Source: Prevotella sp.
GTDB lineage: Bacteria; Bacteroidota; Bacteroidia; Bacteroidales; Bacteroidaceae
Length of the DNA stretch: 35,046 nt
NCBI GenBank assembly: GCA_017467565.1
Contig: JAFUSV010000121.1
Span: 1 to 35,046 of the forward strand
Reading direction: 5' to 3'
Shown here: piece after piece, positions 14,546-24,753 of the stretch
Numbering within the stretch: position 1 is the first letter of the stretch
Layout of the letters: the number at the start of each line of letters is the position of its first letter
The notes under the pieces: generated by a model
What the model was told of the DNA's origin: nothing
Seen by the model: only the letters and a program-made list of their open reading frames with translations
Database searches by the model: none
Made by a program: the position numbers and the translations under genes

Positions 14546-16774
14546 ATGAAGAAATTATCTACTTTGATTCTTGTGCTCTTTGCACTGCTGGCACAGCCTT
14601 TCACGGCCAGTGCCGAGGACGTCGTGTTCGACTTCACGACTGAGGGTCTGCGTGGCTATATGGGTACTACCCTGAATGACGCGCAGAGTTATGTTATCAA
14701 CGAGACATGGACCGTGGACGGCGTAGCCATGCAGGTGACATCGGGTGCTGCCCCGTCGCGCGTAACCAATGTCAGCAGCGGCAATCGTGGCAACTGCCTG
14801 GTGATGTACATGCAGTACACTACCATGACCATCAAGGCACCCCAGGGTAAGCTCATCACGAAGGTGGTGTTCGAGCAGGCCGGCTCTGGCAACCTGGGCA
14901 TGTCGGCCGCCAACGGACAGATAGACGACCACACCTGGACGGGCATAGCCACTGGCGTGCGCTTCAGCGTGGACGCTACGGCCTATATCGCCAAGGCTAC
15001 CGTCACCCTGGCCGAACTGAGTGACATGGCCGAACTCAGCTATACCGAGTGCGCCAATATCGCTGCCTTCAATGCCCTGGAGCCCGGCACTTACGCCAAG
15101 CTGACGCTGAAGGATGCCGAGGTCATCGGTAAGTCGGCTGATGGCGCTACCACGGTATGGGTGCAGGATGCTACGGGCGGATGCTGGATTCAGTACACCT
15201 CGCTGAATGACAAGCTGAACGAGAAGAGCAAGGTGAGCGGTACCGTCTACGTGGTGCGTCGTACGGCCAGCGCCAATCCTCAGATGAAGGAGTCGGAGGA
15301 TACGCCCAAGAGCGAGCTGACCGCTACTGCCATCGCTGACTACACGACCGTAGAGGGCTCGATAGCCGAGGTGAACGTCGCTGCCAACCTGAACAAGGTA
15401 GTGAAGATAACGGGTGCTACGTTCGTGGCCACCAGCGCAACGGCAGGCACGTTGCAGATGGGCGACGACAAGATTGACGTCAACAACGGCACGGCTACTG
15501 CCAATCAGCAGTTGCACAAGATAGACGCCACGTGGGTGAAGGATGAGACACGCATGGAGAACGTCACCATCGTTGCCATCCTCGTCGCCAAGTCGGCCTC
15601 GGCCAACCAGCTGCTGCCGCTCTCTATGGAGGAGGTCACGGCTGCCGATGCTACCTTCGACTTTCAGAACAATCCTGAGAACTGGCCTACCAGCAAGGCG
15701 CTCTTTGATGACGACAACGGCGTGGTCAATACGCTCACCGTCAACGGCGTTGTGCTGACGTCTATTCAGAACAACGAGTGGAATGCCAACCTGCTCTATG
15801 AAAACGAGGATGCTGCCACCACCGTGCTGAGAGTGGCCAAGGAGAATGCCTTCAAACTGACGGCTCCCGAGGGTAAGGCGCTGGTGAGCGTCAGCGTGAC
15901 CATGGCCTCGGGCAGCTTCGACTTCACGGCTTCTACCGGCGAGATAGCTGACAACGTGTGGACAGGCAACGCCTCGGAAGTGACGTTCACCACCACAGCC
16001 AACCGTTCAATCTCGAAGATTGACGTGATGCTGGCCGACGAGAACGCTGAGACCGTGAAGCCCGCAGTAGCCATTGAGGTGGCTGACATCGCTGCCTTCA
16101 ATGCTACGGAGGATGGCAAGATGGTGAAGGTGACGCTGACCAATGCCCGTGTGAATGCCGTCAATGGCGGCAGCTACTACGTGGAGGATGCTACCGGCGC
16201 TACGGTCGTCAAGGGTGTACAGCTGACGCCTGGCACCGTGCTCAACGGATATATCGTAGGTACGAAGAGTACAGACAACAACATCGACTTCATGAACGAC
16301 CCCGCCCTTGCCGTGGAATATCAGCTGACGGCTACGGATGCCTCTACCTTCACGGCCACAGAGACCACGCTCGAAGGTACCGTCATGGCGATGACCGAAG
16401 CTGCAGCCCAGGCTAACTACGGCCGGTTGATTACCTTTGAGAACGTCACCATCTCGGGTGGTGGACAGAATAAGACGCTGACAGACACGGACGGACATAC
16501 ATTCAAGGCCCGCGACTATATGGGCACATTGCCTGCTGGCTATACATGGCCCGCGTCAGCCAGCAAAATCACGGGTGTCGTCATCTACTACATGACGGGC
16601 TGGTTCCTGATGCCTCTCTCGGCCGACGCTATCGTAGCCACTGATGCACAGGGCGTCAGAAGCGTCAGAAGCACCGACAATGACGAGGCTGTCTACAACC
16701 TGAATGGCGTAGTGCTGAGCCGTCAGACGAAGGGTGTGAACATCGTAGGCAGCAAGAAAGTCTTCGTCAAGTAA
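14546..16774 (+). CDS. Large secreted protein with internal duplication
   Basis: A 742-residue exported protein of unknown function, with a signal peptide (MKKLSTLILVLFALLAQPFTASA). It holds two copies of the same pair of modules. First copy: a beta-rich domain starting VVFDFTTEGLRG and ending HTWTGIATGVRFSVDATAYIAKATVTL, then an OB-fold-like segment starting ANIAAFNALEPGTYAKLTLKDAEV. Second copy: ATFDFQNNPENW ... NVWTGNASEVTFTTTANRSISKIDVML, then ADIAAFNATEDGKMVKVTLTNARV. The C-terminus (AVYNLNGVVLSRQTKGVNIVGSKKVFVK) resembles tails seen on secreted Prevotella proteins and may be a type IX sorting signal. It could be a surface adhesin or carbohydrate-binding protein; no catalytic motif was seen. 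It has its own promoter and a strong terminator. Confidence 0.8.
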   Translation: MKKLSTLILVLFALLAQPFTASAEDVVFDFTTEGLRGYMGTTLNDAQSYVINETWTVDGVAMQVTSGAAPSRVTNVSSGNRGNCLVMYMQYTTMTIKAPQGKLITKVVFEQAGSGNLGMSAANGQIDDHTWTGIATGVRFSVDATAYIAKATVTLAELSDMAELSYTECANIAAFNALEPGTYAKLTLKDAEVIGKSADGATTVWVQDATGGCWIQYTSLNDKLNEKSKVSGTVYVVRRTASANPQMKESEDTPKSELTATAIADYTTVEGSIAEVNVAANLNKVVKITGATFVATSATAGTLQMGDDKIDVNNGTATANQQLHKIDATWVKDETRMENVTIVAILVAKSASANQLLPLSMEEVTAADATFDFQNNPENWPTSKALFDDDNGVVNTLTVNGVVLTSIQNNEWNANLLYENEDAATTVLRVAKENAFKLTAPEGKALVSVSVTMASGSFDFTASTGEIADNVWTGNASEVTFTTTANRSISKIDVMLADENAETVKPAVAIEVADIAAFNATEDGKMVKVTLTNARVNAVNGGSYYVEDATGATVVKGVQLTPGTVLNGYIVGTKSTDNNIDFMNDPALAVEYQLTATDASTFTATETTLEGTVMAMTEAAAQANYGRLITFENVTISGGGQNKTLTDTDGHTFKARDYMGTLPAGYTWPASASKITGVVIYYMTGWFLMPLSADAIVATDAQGVRSVRSTDNDEAVYNLNGVVLSRQTKGVNIVGSKKVFVK

Positions 16775-16797
16775 ACTCCTGACGATAACAGCATAAG

Positions 16798-16837
16798 AAA
16801 AACCTATGGCTTCGCTTTATGAAACCATAGGTTTTTT
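16798..16837. terminator. Bidirectional rho-independent terminator
   Basis: AAAAACCTATGG (16798-16809) pairs with CCATAGGTTTTT (16825-16836) around a 15-base loop and runs into T residues. It lies between the secreted-protein gene (+) and the ABC-F gene (-), which converge, and has an A run on one side and a T run on the other, so it can serve both. Confidence 0.88.
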
Positions 16838-16857
16838 CTGTTTCTAAATATCTTCAC

Positions 16858-18492
<1,635 letters not shown>

Positions 18493-18505
18493 TTATAATG
18501 TAAAC

Positions 18506-19624
18506 TTATTCTTCGATATTGGTCAGCGAGCGGGCAAACGATGAGAAGAGGCTGGTGATGCTCTCTGACGGATAGTACCTCATGAACTTGGCCGAGCGGC
18601 GGGCATGCCATACGAAGGCCGACGTGTTGCTGGTATGCAGGAAGATGCCGTGGCCTGACTGCGTGACCATCATGCGCTTGCTGCGGTTGGTCGACGGCAC
18701 CAGTATCTCGCTGACGATGTCGCTCAGGTCGACCCGCTTCTGGATGGTGGTGAAGGGCAGCTCATCCTCGGCAAAGGCGAGCAGCTCGACCAGCAGTTGT
18801 GCGATGATGGGCACCATGCGCTGCATCTTCAGTTTCTCTATCCATGCCTGCAGCTTGATGTAGTCGACGCGGTCGCCGATGGAGCGCAGGAAACTGCCCG
18901 TGTCAACGAGGTCGATGAGCTGGATGGTACCCGCAATGAGGTCGCACGACAGGCGTAGCAATATCTGAAAGAGGGTCAGCGTGGGGTTGAGTGTCTCGAT
19001 GTCAGGGTCATCGTCGTAATAGGCCGTTCGGCTCTCTCTCAGTTCCTGTTCCACCAGGTTCTGCAGGCTGTGGCTGAGCAGTTTGTTGCTCAGGCGCATG
19101 AAGCGGTGATGATGGGTGACATGCAGTCCGTGCCAGCTATACTTCATCGTGTGGCGGTCGGTATAGTTCACATCCGTGGCAGCACTCTCTGCCCACGTGT
19201 CGGCCTTCTGAGCCTGGGTGGGGTAGGGAAAGAAGATGCTGATGTTGTCTACCGGCCGATGGTTGGGACGCGCATAGTAGCTGCTGTAGACCAGACTGCC
19301 CGTCAGGATGGGGCGCGACTGACTCTGATGTAACTGGCGAAGCAGCTGCATCGCCTGTTCGCGAGTCTGCCTGTGCTCCTCTTCCGTCGTCTTCGTCTGC
19401 TGCAGCCATTGAGCCCTCAGCTTGTCGGGGATGTGCATGAAGAACTGGTCGTCGCAATGCAGTATGCCGTCGTAGGCCAGAGCCGTCGTATGATGGAGCA
19501 GGGACATGTCGTAGACCTGTCCCCATTTCCATGCCGACATGGGCTCTATGCCCTCCTGTTCCTGGAAGGCTCCTGCCCGTAGCAGTCTCAGGTAGTTGCG
19601 AGTCGTTATATTCAGTTCACTCAT
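18506..19624 (-). CDS. Nucleotidyltransferase-like protein, catalytic Asp apparently lost
   Basis: A 372-residue soluble protein that resembles the NTP_transf_5 nucleotidyltransferase family found near Bacteroidota glycan genes. The expected motif, Gly-x-x-x ... tyrosine ... RPxGDIDLL, appears here as ILTGSLVYSSYYARPNHRPVDNISIFF (residues numbered about 106-132 from the upstream GTG). The two acidic residues of DxD align with Asn and Ser. It may therefore be inactive as a transferase, or my assignment may be wrong. The ATG at 19624 is preferred over the GTG one codon upstream; it lies inside a 14-bp tandem repeat. It follows uxaA after 27 bp and precedes the ABC-F gene, so the genes may share a transcript without an evident functional link. 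Confidence 0.6.
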   Translation of the reverse strand: MSELNITTRNYLRLLRAGAFQEQEGIEPMSAWKWGQVYDMSLLHHTTALAYDGILHCDDQFFMHIPDKLRAQWLQQTKTTEEEHRQTREQAMQLLRQLHQSQSRPILTGSLVYSSYYARPNHRPVDNISIFFPYPTQAQKADTWAESAATDVNYTDRHTMKYSWHGLHVTHHHRFMRLSNKLLSHSLQNLVEQELRESRTAYYDDDPDIETLNPTLTLFQILLRLSCDLIAGTIQLIDLVDTGSFLRSIGDRVDYIKLQAWIEKLKMQRMVPIIAQLLVELLAFAEDELPFTTIQKRVDLSDIVSEILVPSTNRSKRMMVTQSGHGIFLHTSNTSAFVWHARRSAKFMRYYPSESITSLFSSFARSLTNIEE

Positions 19625-19655
19625 CACTTCTCACTCATCACTTCTCACTTCTCAC
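19621..19655. repeat. 14-bp tandem repeat at uxaA junction
   Basis: TCATCACTTCTCAC occurs twice in direct succession (19621-19634, 19635-19648), followed by a half copy TTCTCAC (19649-19655). It contains the start codon of the downstream gene and the stop codon of uxaA on the minus strand. Confidence 0.9.
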
Positions 19656-21148
19656 AGCGTGACTCCGTTCTTGAAGATGGCTATTTCCCTGTATCCGTTC
19701 ACTTCGTTCTTGGCCTGACGACCACTGGCAACGTCGAGGACGGTATCGATGAATTCAGGTACGAGTTCGCTCATGGTGCGGCCTTCTATGAGCTGGCCGG
19801 CATTGAAGTCCACCCAGTGAGGCTTGCAGGCAGCCAGCGTGGGGTTGGTAGCTATCTTCATAGTAGGTACGAAGGTGCCGAAAGGCGTGCCCCGACCGGT
19901 GGTGAAGAGTACCAGGTGACAGCCACAGGAGGCCAGTGCCGTAGCAGCAACGAGGTCGTTGCCAGGGGCTGACAGCAGGTTGAGACCCTTGTGCGAGAGA
20001 CGGTCGCCATACTCCATGACACCGCTGACAGGAGCCCTGCCGCATTTCTGCGTGCAGCCCAGTGCCTTGTCCTCGAGTGTCGATATGCCGCCAGCCTTGT
20101 TGCCCGGGCTGGGATTCTCGCCCACAGGTTCGCCGTGGCTGAGGAAATACTCCTTGAAATGATTGATCATAGATACCGTCTGTTGGAAGAGCTCCGGCGT
20201 CTCGCAACGGTTCATGAGGATGGTCTCGGCTCCAAACATCTCGGGCACTTCTGTCAGTACGCTCGTTCCTCCCTGTGCTACGAGCCAGTCGCTGAACTCG
20301 CCCACCAGCGGATTGGCCGTGATGCCGCTGAAGCCGTCGCTGCCGCCACACTTCAGTCCTACGCGCAGTTCAGAGACGGGGATGTCTTCACGCTTGTCGG
20401 CTGCTGCCGTACTGTAGAGTTCCCTGAGTATCGACATGGCGGCCTCCACCTCGTCGCCTTCCACCTGCTGAGTGACCAGCAGGCGTATGCGGTCGTGGTC
20501 GTAGTCGCCCAGGGTCTGCATGAACTGCTCGGGCTGATTGTTCTCACACCCCAGACCTAACACCAGTACACCGCCGGCATTGGGATGCAGGCAGATGTCG
20601 CGCAGCACCTTGCGGGTGTTCTCGTGGTCGCCGCTCAGTTGCGAGCAGCCAGAGTTGTGGTGCCAGGCGAATATCTCTATGCCTGTCGAATGGTCTATCT
20701 CTTGACGCATCATGGTCACCAGACGCTCTGCAATACCGTTGACGCATCCCACGGTAGGCACTATCCACAGCTCGTTGCGCACGCCTACGTCGCCATTCTT
20801 ACGACGGTACCCCTTGAAGGTGCGATGAGCCTGAGGGATGTTCAGTTGTTCGTCTACGGGGTTGTAGGTATATTCCAGCGTGCCGGCCAGGTTGGTCTTC
20901 AGGTTGTTCTCGTTGACCCACTCTCCGGCCTTCATGTCGTGAAGTGCATGTCCGATGGGGTAGCCGTACTTGATGATGTTGTCGCCCTGCTTCACGTCGC
21001 TGATGAGCAGTTTGTGACCGGCGGGCGTATCTTGCAGCACGGTGATCAGCTTGCCGTCTGCGGTGATGGTGTCGCCCTTGTGCTTCTCTTCCAGGCAGAC
21101 TACGACAGAGTCGGCAGGATTGATTTTAATGATAGTTGTTTTTTCCAT
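19652..21148 (-). CDS. uxaA: Altronate dehydratase (UxaA family)
   Basis: A 498-residue enzyme of the UxaA/GarD family. It removes water from D-altronate to give 2-keto-3-deoxygluconate in galacturonate breakdown. The N-terminal SAF-like domain covers about 1-90 (ADSVVVCLEEKHKGDTI; IGHALHDMKAGEWV). The catalytic part carries GVRNELWIVPTVGCVNGIAER, FAWHHNSGCSQLSGDHENT, LGCENNQPEQ, GLKCGGSDGFSGITANPL and ALGCTQKCGRAPVSGVM, the cysteine and histidine positions expected for the metal site. It lies 24 bp after a LacI-type regulator gene in the same direction. The other galacturonate genes (uxaB, uxaC) are not in the window. A related sugar-acid dehydratase activity cannot be excluded. Confidence 0.92.
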   Translation of the reverse strand: MEKTTIIKINPADSVVVCLEEKHKGDTITADGKLITVLQDTPAGHKLLISDVKQGDNIIKYGYPIGHALHDMKAGEWVNENNLKTNLAGTLEYTYNPVDEQLNIPQAHRTFKGYRRKNGDVGVRNELWIVPTVGCVNGIAERLVTMMRQEIDHSTGIEIFAWHHNSGCSQLSGDHENTRKVLRDICLHPNAGGVLVLGLGCENNQPEQFMQTLGDYDHDRIRLLVTQQVEGDEVEAAMSILRELYSTAAADKREDIPVSELRVGLKCGGSDGFSGITANPLVGEFSDWLVAQGGTSVLTEVPEMFGAETILMNRCETPELFQQTVSMINHFKEYFLSHGEPVGENPSPGNKAGGISTLEDKALGCTQKCGRAPVSGVMEYGDRLSHKGLNLLSAPGNDLVAATALASCGCHLVLFTTGRGTPFGTFVPTMKIATNPTLAACKPHWVDFNAGQLIEGRTMSELVPEFIDTVLDVASGRQAKNEVNGYREIAIFKNGVTL

Positions 21149-21172
21149 GTAGTAGTTTTGTTTGTCTGTTCT

Positions 21173-22243
21173 TTATCCTATGTTCGTCCTTCGGTAGAAG
21201 TCGATGTTTTCCTTGGTGAGCAGTTCGATAGGCATGTAGTTGACGGGGTTTACCTCTTTCTTCAGCACAATAGCCTGAAACAGCGTTTCGATGCACGAAT
21301 AGCCTTGCAGATAAGCATGCTGGGCTATCAGGAAGGAGATGCTGCCCTGGCGCACGCACTCGGCATTCTTGGCTACCATGTCGTAACCCATGATCTGCAC
21401 GTTGCGGCGGTTGGTCTGCAGCAGGTATTGGCCTACGAGGTGGGCCTTCGAGTTGAAGGTGATGCCGTGGTGTATGTGAGGATGCTGCTCAAAGAACTCG
21501 TCGAGCAGCGCCTTATAGTGCTTGCGGTCCATGTCGAGCGGCAGGTTGATCTCCGTGATGTCGATGTGAGGGTAGTGGTCCTTCATGTAGTGACGGAAGC
21601 CTGTCTCGCGGTTAGACTGCTGCTTGGAACCGATGTGTCCGTCCTTCAGCTGCTTCATTAGGAATATCTCCTTCTCCTTCGAGGCGATGAGCATCAGCAT
21701 GCGTGCGGCAAAGTAGCCGCTCTGGAAGGAGTCCTGTCCGTAGAAAGCCAGCGGCTTCAGGTCGGGCAGGTAGCTGTCCAGCAAGATGAACGGGATGTTC
21801 TGATCGTGCAGGCGGTCAGCGAATAGCTGTGTCAGTTCGAGCTTCGAAGGTACGACGATGACTCCGTCAGGGTTCGACTCAAGACAGGTCTCGATAGTAT
21901 GCTGGAACGATTCGCCGTTGAAACGCTCGTAGTAGAGCAGCTGGAGCGATACGTGGAAGTCGCGGTGAATCCTTGTGGCTGCCTGCACGCCCTCTTCTAT
22001 CTCCTCCCAGTAAGCCTCGCTGTCGTGCTGTGGGATGATGCAGAAGAACGTGTAGCTCTTGTTGTAGGCCAGTGCCGAGGCATAGACATTGGGCTGGTAG
22101 TCCATCTCCTTGAGCGCCTTCTCCACCTTTTCGCGTGCGGATTTCGATACGTTGGGGCGGTCGTGGAGCACACGGTCTACAGTGCCCACAGAAACGCCTG
22201 CCCTGAGGGCTATATCTTTGATTCTTATCTGTTCTGTTGCCAT
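21173..22243 (-). CDS. LacI-family transcriptional regulator
   Basis: A 356-residue regulator with an N-terminal LacI helix-turn-helix (IRIKDIALRAGVSVGTVDRVLHDRPNVSKSAREKVEKAL) and a periplasmic-binding-like effector domain (SYTFFCIIPQ; PDGVIVVPSKLEL; PFILLDSYLPD; AHLVGQYLLQTNRRNVQIMGYD). The start is the ATG at 22243 (MATEQIRIKD). An upstream ATG at 22267 lies inside the -7 box and cannot be the start for transcripts from that promoter. It is followed after 24 bp by uxaA, so it probably controls uronate use and its own operon, with a sugar acid as effector. A short palindrome TTTGC-GT-GCAAA overlaps its promoter. Confidence 0.92.
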   Translation of the reverse strand: MATEQIRIKDIALRAGVSVGTVDRVLHDRPNVSKSAREKVEKALKEMDYQPNVYASALAYNKSYTFFCIIPQHDSEAYWEEIEEGVQAATRIHRDFHVSLQLLYYERFNGESFQHTIETCLESNPDGVIVVPSKLELTQLFADRLHDQNIPFILLDSYLPDLKPLAFYGQDSFQSGYFAARMLMLIASKEKEIFLMKQLKDGHIGSKQQSNRETGFRHYMKDHYPHIDITEINLPLDMDRKHYKALLDEFFEQHPHIHHGITFNSKAHLVGQYLLQTNRRNVQIMGYDMVAKNAECVRQGSISFLIAQHAYLQGYSCIETLFQAIVLKKEVNPVNYMPIELLTKENIDFYRRTNIG

Positions 22244-22256
22244 ACGTGTATATAAA

Positions 22257-22272
22257 TTTGCGTGCAAAGGTA
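22257..22272 (-). promoter_or_regulatory. Promoter and possible operator of the lacI-uxaA operon
   Basis: The minus strand reads TACCTTTG at 22272-22265, about 21 bp before the ATG at 22243. TTTGC (22257-22261) and GCAAA (22264-22268) form a palindrome with a 2-base centre over the -7 box and the expected start site, a position suited to LacI-type repression. Because TTTGC is common in these promoters, the operator is tentative; the -7 box is firm. Confidence 0.55.
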
Positions 22273-22304
22273 CACAAAAAAAACGAGAAAGTATGATAAT
22301 GAAA

Positions 22305-22328
22305 CAAAAAAGTACACTTTCGTGTACT
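22305..22328 (-). terminator. Rho-independent terminator of the polyphosphate operon
   Basis: On the minus strand AGTACAC and GTGTACT (22328-22322 and 22317-22311) pair around a GAAA tetraloop and are followed directly by six T residues. It lies 8 bp after the stop of the DUF2490 gene and upstream of the regulator's promoter. Confidence 0.9.
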
Positions 22329-22335
22329 CTTTCGC

Positions 22336-23085
22336 TTAAAACTTGTAGGTGTAGCCTATGCCGATGATGTGCTTGTCACCTTCGTCATCGTCATCATTGG
22401 GGCAGTGCTGGTACAGGTATTTCACGTCGAGCCAATGGTGCTTGTTGAGGCGTATCTCAGTACCGGCGGCACAACGTATCTTCTCCAGGCCTTTGGAAAC
22501 GTGGGTCTCGGCGTTGATGTACGGCCGCCACATCTTCGTCAGCTTGTACTTGGCCTGTAGACGGTTGCGCCATACGTGCTTGGCCTTGCCGCCATAGGTG
22601 TGCTCGTCGGCCACTTCGCCCTCGTAGCGGTCATCCTCTTCGTCGGTGTAGTTCCAGTAGCGCGTCGTCGTTTCTTCAGGACGCAGCGTGTATTGCCACC
22701 GCTCACGTAGTGACAACGTGAGTTTCCCGAAGGAATGAGATGCCGTCAGGCCTGCTGTGAAACGGTAGCGGGTGGCCCAGTAGCTGGCATATTTAGTGCC
22801 CTTGTCGTTCAACTTGTAGCGGTTGTCTTCCAGCAGCGACATACCGGCATTGACTTTCAGCCAGTTGGTCAGCTTGTAGCTGGCGCTGATGCCTACACTC
22901 AGTCGGTCGGCCTCTTTCAGGTTGTCACGTCGTCTGATTTCAATGCCGCCTCCTATCTCGAGACGTTTGTTGACTTCGCGTTCTACGTTCAACTCGCCCC
23001 AGAGTCCAAAGTCGCTCTGGGCATGAACGGCTGTCAGTCCCATGGTGGCCACAGCCAGTAGCGTTACTATACGTTTTCTCTCCAT
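22336..23085 (-). CDS. DUF2490 outer-membrane protein
   Basis: A 249-residue protein with signal peptide (MERKRIVTLLAVATMGLTAVHAQ) and alternating hydrophobic strands ending in phenylalanine (IIGIGYTYKF), as in outer-membrane beta barrels. Length and opening (DFGLWGELNVEREVNKRLEIGGGIEIRRRDN) fit DUF2490. Acidic loops occur at about 145-155 (TDEEDDRYEGEV) and 230-236 (NDDDDEGDK). Function is unknown. It overlaps the DUF4956 gene by 19 bp and is third in an operon with a polyphosphate polymerase-type protein, followed by a strong terminator. A role in anchoring, export or stability of the polymer at the envelope is speculation. Confidence 0.82.
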   Translation of the reverse strand: MERKRIVTLLAVATMGLTAVHAQSDFGLWGELNVEREVNKRLEIGGGIEIRRRDNLKEADRLSVGISASYKLTNWLKVNAGMSLLEDNRYKLNDKGTKYASYWATRYRFTAGLTASHSFGKLTLSLRERWQYTLRPEETTTRYWNYTDEEDDRYEGEVADEHTYGGKAKHVWRNRLQAKYKLTKMWRPYINAETHVSKGLEKIRCAAGTEIRLNKHHWLDVKYLYQHCPNDDDDEGDKHIIGIGYTYKF

Positions 23086-23756
23086 TGTGATTTCTTGATG
23101 GTGAATATTCCGTCCACTTCGTCACTCTCCTTCGTGCTGAGATAGCCTATGCGCAGCACTACGGTATCTCTCAGAAAGTCGATGCCGCCTATCTTGACAC
23201 TCGTGATCTTCAGTCCTGTGCGGGCCTCCAGGTCGGCTATCAGTTCCTCCCTGCGGTCGGGCTTGGTCAGCTCCACGCGGTCATACTGTATCAGCTTGGT
23301 GGACTGGGTCTTCATCAGCATCTCGCAGATGCAGATAGTGTCGATGGTTATCAGGTCGACGGCTATCAGTTCGGCATAGCTCATGGCCATGGCGCTGCTG
23401 CCTGTACTGGGGTTTTCTATCGATTCGGCAGCCATGGCGTGTATCACTGACAGGCAGATGACTACAAAGAGGTAGGTCATTTCGCGTACAGGCATCGTGT
23501 CGGTACGGTAGCGCATGATGCTGAAGATACCGAACAGTCCCAGACCCACGCCCATGGTAGCCTTGCCTCGGTCCATGCCCATCATGAAGTAGACCAGGAA
23601 GAAGATGGCTACGGTCATGATCATAAACGTGAACGAGAAGTCGCGACGATGGCTCTTCCTGTAATAGAGGAATCCGATGATACTCCAGTTGACCACGATG
23701 CAGATGAGGAACCTGATGAGTGTACTGGTAAATACTTCTGAAAAGAGTGTAGACAT
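23067..23756 (-). CDS. DUF4956 membrane protein
   Basis: A 229-residue inner-membrane protein. Hydrophobic segments lie at about 10-31, 40-58, 64-82 and 92-110 (including RFLICIVVNWSIIGFLYYR and FSFTFMIMTVAIFFLVYFMMG). A soluble C-terminal domain of about 100 residues follows (REELIADLEARTGLKITSVKIGGIDFLRDTVVLRIGYL). The conserved GLGLFGIFSIMRYRTDTMPVREMTYLF segment is characteristic of DUF4956. These proteins are commonly encoded next to VTC-type polyphosphate polymerases, as here (52 bp downstream). It may be the membrane partner of the polymerase, but this is inference from gene order. Confidence 0.88.
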   Translation of the reverse strand: MSTLFSEVFTSTLIRFLICIVVNWSIIGFLYYRKSHRRDFSFTFMIMTVAIFFLVYFMMGMDRGKATMGVGLGLFGIFSIMRYRTDTMPVREMTYLFVVICLSVIHAMAAESIENPSTGSSAMAMSYAELIAVDLITIDTICICEMLMKTQSTKLIQYDRVELTKPDRREELIADLEARTGLKITSVKIGGIDFLRDTVVLRIGYLSTKESDEVDGIFTIKKSQWRENV

Positions 23757-23808
23757 ATAAACGTTGTTTTTTGATGAATAATTCTTTAGTAGACAGCCTG
23801 AGTGATGC

Positions 23809-24558
23809 TTAATGTGACGAGAGCAGGATGCGGTCTACGTCGCGCAGCTTTTCCTTGAAGCGATTGACGGGTAGGCTGTCATTGGTCATGGCAGCTCCCA
23901 TGCAGTACTTGCTGAACCCGTGGGGGTGAATGTGCAGGTCGCGCAGCATCTGCAGTACCGGTGAATAGACCATTCCGTCGCGTTTCAGCTCAATGATGAC
24001 CAGGTCACCCATATCTTTATGCTGTCCCGAGACGATATTGTTGAACTGTAGCTGAGTGTCGATGGTCAGTCGTTCGGTCTTGCCTTTGTTGACCAGCGTG
24101 ATGCGATGGAAGTAGTTGTGCATGTGGGGCATCAGGCAGTCGATGTCGTATCTGAGGGTGCGACCGAGAAACTCGCGCTTCACATCGTCATGCAGATCCA
24201 TGTCGCTGACCTCGATGCGCTTCTTCTTGGTGCGTCCGTGGTTGTTCTTGGTCTTCACCTCCATGAACTGCAGGTTCGAACTGACATACGTGCGGAAGCG
24301 TATCTTCTGTCGGTTGCAGTGACCATGCTGGTGCACATTGTACATATCGTAGTGGTCGGTGTCGAAGTATGTCGTGTCGTAGAGCATGTTGCGCTGTCCG
24401 TCTATCTCCTGTACGTAATAGTCGGTCTGTGCCATCTGCAGCAATTGGCGCAGCATGGTAAGTGTCGTCACGAACTTGGTGTCCGTACGATTCATCAGTT
24501 TCACTCCGCTCATTTCGCTGAGTGAGATGGGTTGAAATAGGCTGATGATACTGTCCAT
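23809..24558 (-). CDS. VTC-domain polyphosphate polymerase
   Basis: A 249-residue protein made of a single VTC catalytic domain, the fold that in yeast Vtc4 makes polyphosphate from ATP. Candidate tunnel residues are in order: NRTDTKFV (Arg24, Lys28), QKIRFRTY (Arg87, Arg89), FMEVKTK (Glu100, Lys102), the basic GRTKKKRIEV, VIIELKRDG (Glu190, Lys192) and FSKYCMGA (Lys217). There is no signal peptide, SPX domain or membrane helix, so it is probably cytoplasmic and works with the DUF4956 membrane protein encoded next. It heads a three-gene operon with a full promoter 30 bp upstream. The substrate is taken from the family and is not tested here. Confidence 0.88.
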   Translation of the reverse strand: MDSIISLFQPISLSEMSGVKLMNRTDTKFVTTLTMLRQLLQMAQTDYYVQEIDGQRNMLYDTTYFDTDHYDMYNVHQHGHCNRQKIRFRTYVSSNLQFMEVKTKNNHGRTKKKRIEVSDMDLHDDVKREFLGRTLRYDIDCLMPHMHNYFHRITLVNKGKTERLTIDTQLQFNNIVSGQHKDMGDLVIIELKRDGMVYSPVLQMLRDLHIHPHGFSKYCMGAAMTNDSLPVNRFKEKLRDVDRILLSSH

Positions 24559-24587
24559 TGCTGTAGCTATATGTTGAAAAACCTCGA

Positions 24588-24619
24588 CAAAGTTACATGA
24601 TTTGTTCTAAATGAGCAAA
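24588..24619 (-). promoter_or_regulatory. Promoter of the VTC-DUF4956-DUF2490 operon
   Basis: Minus strand: TTTG (24619-24616), then 20 bp, then TAACTTTG (24595-24588), 29 bp before the VTC start codon. Both elements and the spacing match the Bacteroidota consensus. Confidence 0.8.
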
Positions 24620-24753
24620 TTTTTTCAATGATTTCCGTCGTTTTTTCGGCGAAATGTCTTGAATGCCCCTTAGATTATATAATGTGTGAAGTAAAAAGAG
24701 GGCGTGCAGGCTTGTTAAAGAATGTTATTTGGAAGATTTTTCTTGCAAACTTC

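Noticed and set aside
22311..22328. AGTACAC-TTTC-GTGTACT as a LacI operator
   Set aside because: On the minus strand it is a stem with a GAAA loop followed by six T, directly after the DUF2490 gene, so a terminator explains it better.
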